Notes: a model not told the origin generated them from the letters alone. Positions 29,639 through 37,885 are shown, counted from the stretch's first letter. The stretch is DNA of 64,000 bases from Stenotrophomonas maltophilia (GCF_023518235.1 NZ_CP090423.1:1798001-1862000), one strand, 5' to 3'. Numbers and translations are program-made.

Positions 29639-30138
29639 TGGCGCGGATCGTCGTGAGCCATCACGTCTTCGGTCTGGCGCGCACGGAAGCCATCGAGCGC
29701 CTGGCCGATCGCCGGCTGGTCGCTGGCCAGCATCGCCGCGGCGAACAGCGCGGCGTTGGACGCGCCGGCATTGCCGATGGCGAAGGTCGCGACCGGGATG
29801 CCGGCCGGCATCTGCACGATCGACAGCAGCGAGTCCATGCCGTTGAGGGCCTTGGACTGCACCGGCACGCCCAGCACCGGCACGGCGGTCTTGGCGGCGA
29901 TCATGCCCGGCAGGTGCGCGGCCCCGCCGGCACCGGCGATGATCGCGCGCAGGCCGCGCGGGCCCGCGTGCTCGGCGTAGCTGAACAACACATCCGGCGT
30001 CCGATGCGCGGACACCACCTTCACTTCGAACGGAACACCCAGGGCTTCAAGCTTCTGGGCGGCGTGCTGCATGGTTTCCCAGTCGGAACGGGAACCCATG
30101 ACGATGCCGACAAGCGGCGCGATCGGGTTGGGGGTCAT
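29635..30138 (-). CDS. purE: N5-carboxyaminoimidazole ribonucleotide mutase
   Basis: PurE converts N5-CAIR to CAIR. The 167-residue product has the class I motifs: [14 protein letters not shown] at the N-terminus, [18 protein letters not shown] with the catalytic His, and [19 protein letters not shown] followed by [32 protein letters not shown]. It is the first gene of the purE-purK operon and is divergent from the Trm112-like gene with a 58-bp gap. Confidence 0.97.
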   Translation of the reverse strand: MTPNPIAPLVGIVMGSRSDWETMQHAAQKLEALGVPFEVKVVSAHRTPDVLFSYAEHAGPRGLRAIIAGAGGAAHLPGMIAAKTAVPVLGVPVQSKALNGMDSLLSIVQMPAGIPVATFAIGNAGASNAALFAAAMLASDQPAIGQALDGFRARQTEDVMAHDDPRQ

Positions 30139-30156
30139 TGGCCGTCACCTGCCTTA

Positions 30157-30189
30157 AAGACGTATTCTAGCCGTCTTCCACGCAAGACG
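30157..30189. promoter_or_regulatory. Candidate operator in the purE / Trm112-like divergent promoter
   Basis: Three copies of one hexamer lie in the 58-bp divergent gap: AAGACG (30157-30162), CGTCTT (30172-30177) and AAGACG (30184-30189). They form two overlapping inverted repeats with spacers of nine and six bases. This could bind a dimeric regulator of purE or of the divergent gene. It does not match the classical PurR box. Confidence 0.25.
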
Positions 30190-30196
30190 AAGAACC

Positions 30197-30466
30197 ATGG
30201 ATCGCAAGCTGCTCGACCTGCTGGTGTCGCCGGACACCCGCCAGCCCCTGTCCCTGCTGGATGGCAAGGGCCTGGAAGCCCTCAACAAGGCCATTTCCGC
30301 CGGCGCGGTGAACAAGGCCGATGGCAACCCGCTGGCGCAGCCGCTGCGCGAGGCGCTGGTCACCCGCGACCGCAAGCAGGTGTTCCGCGTCGACGACGGC
30401 ATCCCGGTGCTGCTGGCCGAGGAAGCCATCCCGACCGCGCAGATCGCCGACTTCCCGGCCGCATGA
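30197..30466 (+). CDS. Trm112/YcaR-like protein lacking the zinc cysteines
   Basis: An 89-residue protein with the start MDRKLLDLLVSPDTRQPL and the end VDDGIPVLLAEEA that mark the Trm112/UPF0434 family. E. coli YcaR (about 60 residues) has CPVCNGKL and a second cysteine site; here the corresponding residues are Ser, Asp and Thr and the protein contains no cysteine. An extra segment of about 25 residues lies in the middle. The fold is probably kept without zinc. In other systems Trm112 proteins activate methyltransferases; the partner here is unknown. The stop overlaps the nadC start (ATGA). Confidence 0.82.
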   Translation: MDRKLLDLLVSPDTRQPLSLLDGKGLEALNKAISAGAVNKADGNPLAQPLREALVTRDRKQVFRVDDGIPVLLAEEAIPTAQIADFPAA

Positions 30467-31314
30467 GCACGCATCCGGCGCCGGATGCGGCCGTGGTCGC
30501 CGCCGATGTCGCGCGCGCGCTGGCCGAGGATCTGGGCAGTGGCGACGTCACCGCCGCCCTGCTGCCCGACCAGGCCGACAGCGCCTATCTGCTGTGCAAG
30601 CAGGACGCGGTGATCGCCGGTCGCCCCTGGTTTGACGCCACCCACCGCGCGCTCGATCCGGAGGTGCGCATCGAGTGGCGCGTTGCCGAGGGCGACACGG
30701 TCACCGCCGGCACCGTGCTGGCCCTGCTGCACGGGCGCAGCCGCAGCCTGGTCAGTGCCGAGCGCACCTCGCTGAACTTCCTGCAGACCCTGTCCGGCAC
30801 CGCCACCACCACCGCCCGCTACGTGGCCGCGGTGGCCGGCACCGGCACGCGTATCCTCGACACCCGCAAGACCCTGCCCGGCCTGCGCCTGGCGCAGAAA
30901 TACGCGGTGCGGTGCGGCGGCGGCGAGAACCACCGCTTCGGCCTGTACGACACGGTGATGCTGAAGGAGAACCACATCCGCGCCGCCGGTTCGCTGGCGG
31001 CGGCGGTGGCTGCCGCGCGCCGCCAATGGCCGGCATTGCCGCTGGTGGTCGAAGTGGAAGATCTGGCGCAGCTGCGGCAGGCGCTGGAAGCCGGCTGCGA
31101 GCGCATCCTGCTGGATGACTTCAGCCCGGATCTGCGCCGCGAGGCAGTACGCATCACCGCCGGCCGCATCCCGCTGGAGGTGTCCGGCAGCGTGGGCCTG
31201 GGCGGGCTGCGTTCGATTGCCGAGGATGGCGTGGACTGCATTTCCATTGGTGGCCTGACCAAGCATGTGCAGGCCATTGATCTGTCGTTGAAGCTGGGCC
31301 CGACGCCGGGTTGA
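30463..31314 (+). CDS. nadC: Nicotinate-nucleotide pyrophosphorylase (quinolinate phosphoribosyltransferase)
   Basis: NadC joins quinolinate and PRPP to form nicotinate mononucleotide in NAD synthesis. The 283-residue product has the N-terminal open-sandwich region (EDLGSGDVTAALLP), the QTLSGTATTTARYV stretch, ILDTRKTLPGLRLAQKYAVRCGGGENHRFGLYD with the phosphoribosyl-binding Arg/Lys residues, and the C-terminal barrel motifs VEVEDLAQ, ILLDDF and EVSGSVGL. ATG at 30463 overlaps the Trm112-like stop by four bases, so translation is coupled. Confidence 0.97.
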   Translation: MSTHPAPDAAVVAADVARALAEDLGSGDVTAALLPDQADSAYLLCKQDAVIAGRPWFDATHRALDPEVRIEWRVAEGDTVTAGTVLALLHGRSRSLVSAERTSLNFLQTLSGTATTTARYVAAVAGTGTRILDTRKTLPGLRLAQKYAVRCGGGENHRFGLYDTVMLKENHIRAAGSLAAAVAAARRQWPALPLVVEVEDLAQLRQALEAGCERILLDDFSPDLRREAVRITAGRIPLEVSGSVGLGGLRSIAEDGVDCISIGGLTKHVQAIDLSLKLGPTPG

Positions 31315-31324
31315 GGCCGGGCTT

Positions 31325-31365
31325 GGGGTCAGATCCCTTTTCCCATGGAAAAGGGATCTGACCCC
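31325..31365. repeat. Perfect 19-bp palindrome with GGGGTCAGATCC ends
   Basis: Two perfect 19-base arms (31325-31343 and 31347-31365) separated by CAT. It sits 10 bp after the nadC stop. It can act as a strong RNA hairpin, but there is no T-run. It belongs by sequence with the shorter palindrome at 20896-20924 and looks like a dispersed intergenic element. Confidence 0.85.
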
Positions 31366-31429
31366 GCTCTCACACCCGGCGTTCACGACGGCGCTGCGAC
31401 GCTGCGGTCATCCCTCACAGGAGCCGTGC

Positions 31430-32410
31430 ATGCGCCGGATGCTCTTGCCTGTCTGCCTGCTGCTGGCTGGCGCGCCGTTGTCCGCTGCCGCCGCAGAAGC
31501 CTGCGACGTGCCGCCCCGCTTCGGCCTGAGCCCGTTGGCGGTGGCCATCCGCAACACCGCCTGCAACGAACACCGGCTGTGGTTCCGCCCCTTCATCGAT
31601 CGCGATGGCCGCGCCGCCAGCCTCAGCGTCACCGAAGCCGAAAGCGATCATCTGGCCGACAACGGCCTGATCGCCTGGCGACGCGTTGCCGGCTACTGGC
31701 GTGACAGCGGCACGCTCAATGCAATGGGCAGCATCGCCGGCGCCAGCAGTTGCCTGGCGCCCTTGGGCACGCGCTACACCGACAGCGACTGCCGCGCGTT
31801 CCTGGTCGACAACCCGTGGTCGGCAGCGTTCATTTCCTGGGTGATGGTCCGCGCGGGTGTGCCGGGTTTCAACACCTCGCCACGCCACATCGATTACATC
31901 CGCGCCGCCTATCAGGCGGGCCCTTCGGGCGTGCCGTATCGGCTGGTCGACCCGGCCACGGCCAAGCCGGCGCCGGGTGACCTGCTGTGCTTCCTGCGCG
32001 ACCGCAGTACCACCCTGAGCTACAGCGGCCTGGTGCAGGCGCTGGGCAACGGCTCGGTGGGCCACTGGAAATCTCACTGCGAGGTGGTGGTGGCCGCCAA
32101 TCTCGGCGGCGACCAGACCCTGTATCTGGTCGGCGGCAACGTGATGAACACCGTGGCGATGCGGCTGCTGCAGCTGGACCGCACCGGGCTGATCCAGTTG
32201 CCGCCGGCACGCGAGCGCAACAGCACCGGCATCGATCCCAGCTGCACGCCGGGCCGCGAGGACGAGTGCAGTTTCAACCGCCAGGACTGGGCAGCGCTGC
32301 TGCAGCTGACGGCAACGGCGCCGCTGCTGACGCCGTCATCGGGCGCCACACCGGTGCAGCCGGCTCCAACGCCGCAACCTGTGGTCGTTCCGCCGCAACC
32401 AACGCGGTGA
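31430..32410 (+). CDS. Exported DUF2272-type protein
   Basis: A 326-residue protein with a signal peptide (MRRMLLPVCLLLAGAPLSAAAAEA). The body resembles the DUF2272 family of NlpC/P60-like folds. DNPWSAAFISWVMVRAGVPGF contains the helix expected to carry a catalytic-type residue, KPAPGDLLCFLRD is the following strand, and HWKSHCEVVVAANLGGDQ contains a His-Cys-Glu stretch. The tail is proline-rich. The fold suggests a periplasmic peptidase or amidase-like protein, but no substrate is known and the usual catalytic Cys before the helix is not obvious. Stand-alone gene after the palindrome at 31325. Confidence 0.7.
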   Translation: MRRMLLPVCLLLAGAPLSAAAAEACDVPPRFGLSPLAVAIRNTACNEHRLWFRPFIDRDGRAASLSVTEAESDHLADNGLIAWRRVAGYWRDSGTLNAMGSIAGASSCLAPLGTRYTDSDCRAFLVDNPWSAAFISWVMVRAGVPGFNTSPRHIDYIRAAYQAGPSGVPYRLVDPATAKPAPGDLLCFLRDRSTTLSYSGLVQALGNGSVGHWKSHCEVVVAANLGGDQTLYLVGGNVMNTVAMRLLQLDRTGLIQLPPARERNSTGIDPSCTPGREDECSFNRQDWAALLQLTATAPLLTPSSGATPVQPAPTPQPVVVPPQPTR

Positions 32411-32477
32411 TGCCGGCGCTTGATCCAGCGCCCGTTCGCCGCCATCTTTGCCGGATCGACACCTGACGGCTGACGCC

Positions 32478-32828
32478 ATGCCTACCCTGCTGCTGTTGCT
32501 GATTGCCGGCGGAATCATCTACTTCTTCTGGAACGCGGCACGTTCGGCCGCTGAGCGCGCCGTCGAACTGGGCCGCAATGCCTGCCGCGCCGCCGATGTG
32601 CAGTGGCTGGACCAGGCGGTGCACGCCACCGGCCTGCGCCTGTCGCGCGGCGAGGATGGCCGGCTCGGCTTCGAGCGCACCTTCAAGTTCGAGTATTCCT
32701 ACGACGGCATCGATCGCCACGTGGGCCGCATGGTGCTGCGCGGCGACCAGCTGATTTCATTCACAGGGCCGGGCGCGGCGCGGATCAGCCAGATCCGGCC
32801 GGATGTGGATGATGCCGAGGATGTGTAA
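32478..32828 (+). CDS. DUF3301-type membrane-anchored protein
   Basis: A 116-residue product with one N-terminal membrane helix (MPTLLLLLIAGGIIYFFW) followed by AERAVELGRNACRAADVQWLDQ and GLRLSRGEDGRLGFERTFKFEYS, the pattern of the DUF3301 family common in gammaproteobacteria. Function is unknown. ATG at 32478 is preferred because it places the helix at the very N-terminus. It lies 67 bp after the DUF2272 gene and is convergent with sspB, with a SMAG hairpin between the stops. Confidence 0.75.
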   Translation: MPTLLLLLIAGGIIYFFWNAARSAAERAVELGRNACRAADVQWLDQAVHATGLRLSRGEDGRLGFERTFKFEYSYDGIDRHVGRMVLRGDQLISFTGPGAARISQIRPDVDDAEDV

Positions 32829-32839
32829 GCGCTGAAGGT

Positions 32840-32864
32840 GTGCCGACCAACGGTCGGCACCTAC
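32840..32864. repeat. SMAG hairpin between convergent genes
   Basis: GTGCCGACC-AAC-GGTCGGCACCTAC, ending in CTAC, 2 bp before the sspB stop. It is identical in sequence to the first element at 41171-41195. Its position between convergent stops suggests a role as a bidirectional 3' end. Confidence 0.8.
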
Positions 32865-32866
32865 CG

Positions 32867-33319
32867 TTATTTGACCACGCGCAGGGTCGGGCGCCCCTTC
32901 GGCGGCGGGCTGGACGGCGGCGTATCGTCCGGCGGCGTGCTGTCGTCATGCAGCAGCTCGTCACTGGTCGGCGCAGTCTCGTTGCCCGGAATGTCATCCG
33001 GCAGTGCCATGCCCTGCCCGGTCTCACGGGCGTAGACAGCCAGCACGGCGCTGATCGGCACCTGCACCGGGTAGCTGGTACCGGAGAAGCGCGCCGAGAA
33101 GCTCACCATCTCGTTGTCGATCATCAGCCGCACGACGGCACGTTCGGCGATGTTGAGCACAACCCGGCCATCCTTCACCGCCGAAGGCGGCACCTGTACG
33201 CCGGGAACGCCAGCGTCGACCAGGATGTGCGGGGTCAGCTGGTTGTCGTTGATCCATTCCACCAGCGCCCGCAGCAGGTACGGGCGGTGGCTGGTCATGT
33301 GGAAGAAGTCTTCGGTCAT
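32867..33319 (-). CDS. sspB: ClpXP protease specificity-enhancing factor SspB
   Basis: SspB tethers ssrA-tagged proteins to ClpX. The 150-residue protein has the substrate-binding domain at residues 1-110 (SHRPYLLRALVEWINDNQLTPHILVDA, VVLNIAERAVVRLMIDNEMVSFSARF). An acidic, proline-rich linker (DDSTPPDDTPPSSPPP) follows and ends in the ClpX-docking tail RPTLRVVK, the expected XB motif. ATG at 33317-33319 or the ATG seven codons later could be the start. It follows sspA by about 85 bp on the same strand. Confidence 0.95.
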   Translation of the reverse strand: MTEDFFHMTSHRPYLLRALVEWINDNQLTPHILVDAGVPGVQVPPSAVKDGRVVLNIAERAVVRLMIDNEMVSFSARFSGTSYPVQVPISAVLAVYARETGQGMALPDDIPGNETAPTSDELLHDDSTPPDDTPPSSPPPKGRPTLRVVK

Positions 33320-33404
33320 GCGTGAAGTGTACGCGCCCGGCGCCCTCGGCGGGGCGGATCGCCTGCACACCGGTCGGCGTGCAGACGGGTAGACCACCGC
33401 CGGA

Positions 33405-34040
33405 TCAGACCGGCAGGTCGCGCAGCTTCTTTTCCTGGTCGGTCAGGCTGCGGACGAACCCCGGGTGGCGGAAGATGCGGTTGCCGTAGTCTTCGATCGC
33501 CTTGCCGTCCTTCGGCAGCGGCACATCCAGCGACTGCAGGCGCCAGATGATCGGCGCCATCGCGCAGTCGGCCAGGCTCATTTCCGGATTGAGGAAGAAC
33601 TTGCTGGCCTTGAACAGCGGCAACGACGCGGTCAGCAGCTCCTTCAGGCGCTTGCGCCCGGCCTCGGCCTGGGTCTTGTTGCCCAGCTGGATGGCCTGCA
33701 CCTGTGGCACCCAGTCGTGCTCGATGCGCAGCATCGCCAGGCGGATGCGCGCACGCGAAAGCGGATCGACCGGCATCAGCGGCGGATGCGGGTAGCGCTC
33801 GTCCAGGTACTCGCTGACCACCGACGCGGCGTACAGCACCAGCTCCCGCTCGACCAGGGTCGGCACCGAGTGATAGGGATTGAGGTCGATCAGGTCTTCA
33901 GGCGGATTCTGCGGATCGACCGGAACGAAATCGAAAGACACCCCCTTGGCCGCCAGCACCAGGCGTACGCGGTGGCACAGTACGTCGTCGTTCGAGGAAA
34001 ACAGCGTCAGTGTATTGCGCATGCGTACGCTCGCCGCCAT
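33405..34040 (-). CDS. sspA: Stringent starvation protein A
   Basis: SspA is a glutathione-transferase-fold protein that binds RNA polymerase and aids survival under starvation and acid stress. The 211-residue product has the N-terminal thioredoxin-like domain (LTLFSSNDDVLCHRVRLVLAAKGV, NPYHSVPTLVERELVLYAASVVSEYLDERYPHP) and the all-helical C-domain. The PHP motif (Pro-His-Pro) near residue 85, important for SspA function in E. coli, is present. ATG at 34038-34040 is chosen because AGGAG lies eight bases upstream. The petABC-sspA-sspB order is conserved in many gamma- and betaproteobacteria. Confidence 0.95.
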   Translation of the reverse strand: MAASVRMRNTLTLFSSNDDVLCHRVRLVLAAKGVSFDFVPVDPQNPPEDLIDLNPYHSVPTLVERELVLYAASVVSEYLDERYPHPPLMPVDPLSRARIRLAMLRIEHDWVPQVQAIQLGNKTQAEAGRKRLKELLTASLPLFKASKFFLNPEMSLADCAMAPIIWRLQSLDVPLPKDGKAIEDYGNRIFRHPGFVRSLTDQEKKLRDLPV

Positions 34041-34174
34041 CAAAGGCTCTCCTACGACAGGAGACCGCCTGCCGCATCGGCGCCGCCGGCACCGTGCCAG
34101 CGGTCGACTCCTCCCCGAGTGTGCAACCGGCCATCACAAAAGCCAATAGGCTTGCGTGATCGCCGGCGGCAGAA

Positions 34175-34924
34175 TCAGTGAACGTCCTTCCAGTATTCCT
34201 TCTTCAGCAGATACAGCAGGAAGGTCAGCAGCGCCAGGAACAGGATCACCCACACGCCCAGCTGCTGGCGCTTGAGCGCGGCCGGCTCGCCGGCATATTC
34301 GAGGAAGTTGGTGATATCACGCACCGCCTGGTCGTACTGGCCCGGATCGACCGCACCGGGCGTTTCGATCTTCAGGCCGGTCACCGGCGGGTCCATCCCC
34401 GGCGCCTCGGGCTTGCCATGCACCGCGTGCTGCAGGCCCTGCATCTCCCACAGCGGGTTGGGCATGGACGCATTGGCGAACAGCGCGTTGTTCCAGCCCA
34501 GCGGGCGGCTGCTGTCCAGGTAGAACGACTTGAGATAGGTGTAGACCCAGTCGCTGCCCCGTACACGCGAGATCAGGCTGAGGTCCGGCGGCATCTTGCC
34601 GAACCACTTCTCGGCGTTTTCCTTGGGCATCGCCACCGGGATCGGATCACCGATCGCCGAGCCGGTGAAGTTGAGGTTGTTCATCACCTCTTCCTCGGTC
34701 AGGCCCAGATCCTCCGCCATCCGTGAATAGCGCAGGTACTTCAGCGCATGGCAGCCGGAACAGTAGTTCATGTACAGCTGCGCGCCGCGCTGCAGCGACG
34801 CCCGGTCACCGAGGTCGTTGCCGGCCTGCAGCAGCTTGGTGCCGCCTTCGGCGGCGGAGGCCAGGAAACTGCCCAGCATCAGGGTGGCCGCCAGGGCCAG
34901 CCGGACCATCCAGCGCTCAGTCAT
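34175..34924 (-). CDS. petC: Ubiquinol-cytochrome c reductase, cytochrome c1
   Basis: Cytochrome c1 passes electrons from the Rieske centre to soluble cytochrome c. The 249-residue product has a signal peptide (residues 1-25), the covalent heme site CSGCH at 55-59, the axial Met region late in the domain, and a C-terminal membrane anchor (VWVILFLALLTFLLYLLKKEYW). The start overlaps the petB stop by eight bases. Last gene of the petABC operon. Confidence 0.97.
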   Translation of the reverse strand: MTERWMVRLALAATLMLGSFLASAAEGGTKLLQAGNDLGDRASLQRGAQLYMNYCSGCHALKYLRYSRMAEDLGLTEEEVMNNLNFTGSAIGDPIPVAMPKENAEKWFGKMPPDLSLISRVRGSDWVYTYLKSFYLDSSRPLGWNNALFANASMPNPLWEMQGLQHAVHGKPEAPGMDPPVTGLKIETPGAVDPGQYDQAVRDITNFLEYAGEPAALKRQQLGVWVILFLALLTFLLYLLKKEYWKDVH

Positions 34925-36176
34925 GCGTGGTCACCCTCTCCGGTACCGGCTTGGTCTTGTCCAGCCTTGTCCATAGCGGCATGGTGATGAAGAAGGCGAA
35001 GTACAGGAAGGTCAGCACCCGCCCGATGTAGGTCTCGTGCACGTCGGTGCCCGGGCCGGAGCCGATCACGCCCAGCCACACGAAGCACACCGCCAGCACG
35101 CCCAGCATCACCTTCGAGATCCAGCCGCGGTAACGCACCGATTTCACCCGTGCCTTGTCCAGCCACGGCACCAGGAACAGGATCGCGATGGCCGAGAACA
35201 TCACCAGCACGCCGCCGAGCTTGTTCGGCACCACGCGCAACATCGCGTAGTAGGGGGTGTAGTACCAGACCGGCTTGATGTGCTCCGGGGTCACCAGGCG
35301 GTTGGCCTCGGTGAAGTTGTCATGCTCCAGGAACAGGCCGCCGAAACCGGGCGCGAAGAAGATGATGAAGGCGGCGATGATCAGCAGGAAGCCGGCGCCA
35401 ACGCCATCCTTGAGCGTGTAGTACGGGTGGAACGGAATGCCATCGGCCGGCGCATTCGGCGACCAGCGGTTGCCCTTCGGGCCCTTCTTGATCTCCACGC
35501 CATCGGGGTTGTTCGACCCCACTTCGTGCAGTGCGCCCAGGTGCAGCACCACCAGCAGCAACAGCACCAGCGGCAGGGCGATGACGTGCAGCGCGAAGAA
35601 GCGGTTGAGCGTGGCGTCACTCGGCAGGTAGTCGCCCATGATCCATTCGGTCAGGCCGTTGCCGATCACCGGTATCGCGCCAAACAGCGAGATGATCACC
35701 TTGGCGCCCCAGAACGACATCTGGCCCCAGGGCAGCACGTAGCCCATGAAGGCTTCGGCCATCAGCACCAGGTAGATCAGCATGCCCAGGATCCACACCA
35801 GCTCGCGTGGCTTCTGGTAGCTGCCGTACAGCAGGCCGCGGAACATGTGCAGGTAGACCACGATGAAGAACAGCGAGGCACCGGTGGAGTGCATATAGCG
35901 GATCAGCCAGCCCCACTCCACATCACGCATGATGTATTCGATGGAGCCGAACGCCTCGGCGGCGTTGGTCTTGTAGTGCATCGTCAGGAAGATGCCGGTG
36001 ACGATCTGGTTGACCAGCACCAGCAGCGCCAGCGAACCGAAGTAGTACCAGATGTTGAAGTTCTTCGGCGCGTAGTACTCGCTGACGTGCTTGCGGTACA
36101 CCGGCATCAGGCCCGGCGCACGGGCGTTGACCCAGTCGGCCACGCCGCTGGCGGTACGGCTGAGGATATTGGCCAT
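34917..36176 (-). CDS. petB: Ubiquinol-cytochrome c reductase, cytochrome b
   Basis: The 419-residue membrane subunit of the bc1 complex holds hemes bL and bH and both quinone sites. It has eight expected membrane helices and the heme-ligand helices RYMHSTGASLFFIVVYLHMFRG and FFALHVIALPLVLLLLVVLHLGALHEVG. The Qo-site motif PEH is seen as VTPEHIKPVWYYTPYYAMLR, and WGQMSFWGAKVI is in the cd region. ATG at 36174-36176 overlaps the petA stop, so the operon is tightly coupled. Confidence 0.97.
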   Translation of the reverse strand: MANILSRTASGVADWVNARAPGLMPVYRKHVSEYYAPKNFNIWYYFGSLALLVLVNQIVTGIFLTMHYKTNAAEAFGSIEYIMRDVEWGWLIRYMHSTGASLFFIVVYLHMFRGLLYGSYQKPRELVWILGMLIYLVLMAEAFMGYVLPWGQMSFWGAKVIISLFGAIPVIGNGLTEWIMGDYLPSDATLNRFFALHVIALPLVLLLLVVLHLGALHEVGSNNPDGVEIKKGPKGNRWSPNAPADGIPFHPYYTLKDGVGAGFLLIIAAFIIFFAPGFGGLFLEHDNFTEANRLVTPEHIKPVWYYTPYYAMLRVVPNKLGGVLVMFSAIAILFLVPWLDKARVKSVRYRGWISKVMLGVLAVCFVWLGVIGSGPGTDVHETYIGRVLTFLYFAFFITMPLWTRLDKTKPVPERVTTHD

Positions 36177-36796
36177 CAGGCAGCCCCCTGCGGATCGACA
36201 CCGATGATGATGGTGTTGTCGTCCTGGTAGTGGTGCGCAGGCACCTTCAGGTTGATGGGTGCCGGCACGTCCTTGAAGACGCGGCCGGACATGTCGAAGC
36301 GCGACTTGTGGCAGGGGCAGAAGTAGCCGCCTTTCCACTGCGGGTCATACGGTTCGGGCCGGATCTCGGCGACCATTTCCGGCGAGCAGCCCAGGTGCGT
36401 GCACAGGCCGACCAGCACGGAGATGTCCGGCTTGATGGAGCGCAGCTCGGGATTCTGCTTGAGCACGTAGTCCGGCTGCTGGTCCTTCTCGCCGGACTCG
36501 GGGTCCTTGAGGCGGCCGTCCAGCCCGTGCAGCGCATCGAGGATGGCCTTGGACCGCTTGACGATCCAGATCGGCTGGCCGCGCCATTCCACGATCAGGC
36601 GTTGGCCTTCCTGCAGGGCGCTGATGTCGGCCACCACCGGTGCGCCGGCAAGCTTGGCGCGGGCACTGGGGTTCCAGGACTTGATGAAAGGAACTGCGGT
36701 GAATCCGACGCCGACGGCGCCCACCACAGCTGTGGTGGCAGAAAGAAAACGCCGACGTCCGGTGTTGACTGGATCGTGTACCCCATCGTTGGCCAT
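36176..36796 (-). CDS. petA: Ubiquinol-cytochrome c reductase, Rieske iron-sulfur subunit
   Basis: A 206-residue Rieske protein. The N-terminus has a twin-arginine signal (GRRRFLSATTAV) that becomes the membrane anchor. The [2Fe-2S] ligands are in CTHLGC (Cys132, His134) and CPCHKSRFD (Cys160, His163), with Cys137 and Cys162 forming the expected disulfide. It accepts electrons from ubiquinol and passes them to cytochrome c1. First gene of petABC; the promoter must lie in the roughly 140 bp upstream, before the SMAG pair at 36934. Confidence 0.97.
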   Translation of the reverse strand: MANDGVHDPVNTGRRRFLSATTAVVGAVGVGFTAVPFIKSWNPSARAKLAGAPVVADISALQEGQRLIVEWRGQPIWIVKRSKAILDALHGLDGRLKDPESGEKDQQPDYVLKQNPELRSIKPDISVLVGLCTHLGCSPEMVAEIRPEPYDPQWKGGYFCPCHKSRFDMSGRVFKDVPAPINLKVPAHHYQDDNTIIIGVDPQGAA

Positions 36797-36933
36797 CCGG
36801 CACTCCGATATTGATTAGGTAGCTTTAAGGCTGCCAGCGGTTCCGGTGGGGGCCAGAGCCGCATTGAATCCTGGACGAGTGTAGCGGAACCGTCGCGCGC
36901 CACACAACGCACTGCAACAACTCTTTCAAAATC

Positions 36934-36995
36934 GTGCCGACTGGCAGTCGGCACCTACCTGTTCGAGGGTGTGTCCACTGACAGTCGGCACCTAC
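36934..36995. repeat. Two tandem SMAG hairpins; the second overlaps the transglycosylase stop codon
   Basis: First element: GTGCCGACT-GGC-AGTCGGCACCTAC (36934-36958). Second element: a CACTGACAGTCGGCACCTAC-type hairpin (about 36970-36995). Both are oriented with CTAC to the right. Read on the minus strand, the GTAG of the second element supplies the TAG stop of the lytic transglycosylase gene. Confidence 0.8.
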
Positions 36996-37885
36996 TGGTG
37001 ACTCAGGGCGGTTCGGTAACGCTCGGCCAGCTGGCCGACCCGGCGCACGTAGTACTGGGTCTCGCTGTACGGCGGCACGCCACCATGACGGTCGACCGCA
37101 CCCTCTCCTGCGTTGTAACCCGCTGCGGCCAGGGTCAGATCGCCGTTGAAGCGCTTCAACAACCACGCAAGATACTGCACGCCGCCGCGGATGTTCTGCC
37201 CGGCGTCGTAGGAATCGCTTACGCCGAACCGCGCGGCGGTGGGCGGCATCAGCTGCATCAGGCCCTGCGCGCCGGCGCGGCTGAGCGCGGTCGGGTTGTA
37301 GGCCGACTCGGCATGGATGATCGCGCGCACCACCGCCTCGTCCACGCCAAACTCGCGCGCGGCCGAGGTGATCTCGCTCTGGAAGGCCGTGGTGTTCAGA
37401 CGCACCGTGCCGAAGTCGACCCGCGGGTTGACCCCGCAGGCATAGCAGCGCTCCATGAAACTGTAGCGGATGGTGCGCACCGGGCCGAGGTTGGCGACCT
37501 GGGTCGGGCGTGCGCTGGTGTAGTGACGCACGCCATCCTTCATGAAGGAATAGACCTGGCCACTGACCATGCGTCCGCCGCGAGACGCTGCCGGCGCGGG
37601 TGCGGCCATGGCCGGCGCGGCGGCACTGGCGGCGACCGCGACCGGATTGCGCTCGATGCTGGCCACCGTGGCCGTCACCGGCTTCGGCGCCGCCAGCATG
37701 GGACGCGGCGCCGGGCGGGTGTCGCGGCTGTAGCTGATCGTGCTGCAACGGGCCCCGGCCACGCGCTTGCTGACATAGCTGGTGACGCCATCGGCGCCCT
37801 GGCACTTGAACAGGGTACCGGCGCTGGCCGGCGCAGCGGTCAGCGCAGCGATGATGATCGCCGTTGTCCCCAGTATCCCCTTCAT
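36992..37885 (-). CDS. Lytic transglycosylase with N-terminal DUF4124-like segment
   Basis: A 297-residue exported protein with signal peptide residues 1-22. A short beta-rich segment follows (TLFKCQGADGVTSYVSK), resembling DUF4124, then an Ala/Pro-rich linker (about 55-105). The C-terminal half is an SLT family 1 domain with catalytic Glu193 in IIHAESAYNP, then GAQGLMQLMPPTAARFGV, NIRGGVQYLAWLLKRF and AAGYNAGEGAV. It should cut the glycan strands of peptidoglycan to 1,6-anhydro ends. ATG at 37883-37885 gives the signal peptide. Its stop codon lies inside a SMAG repeat. Confidence 0.9.
   Translation of the reverse strand: MKGILGTTAIIIAALTAAPASAGTLFKCQGADGVTSYVSKRVAGARCSTISYSRDTRPAPRPMLAAPKPVTATVASIERNPVAVAASAAAPAMAAPAPAASRGGRMVSGQVYSFMKDGVRHYTSARPTQVANLGPVRTIRYSFMERCYACGVNPRVDFGTVRLNTTAFQSEITSAAREFGVDEAVVRAIIHAESAYNPTALSRAGAQGLMQLMPPTAARFGVSDSYDAGQNIRGGVQYLAWLLKRFNGDLTLAAAGYNAGEGAVDRHGGVPPYSETQYYVRRVGQLAERYRTALSHQ

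Noticed and set aside
29572..30462. Plus-strand open frame extending nadC upstream by about 300 codons
   Set aside because: It crosses the purE gene and the Trm112-like gene; the ATG at 30463 gives the normal NadC length and overlaps the upstream stop.
34917..36338. Longer cytochrome b reading beginning inside petA
   Set aside because: The extra 54 residues are a petA shadow; ATG at 36176 gives the standard cytochrome b N-terminus.
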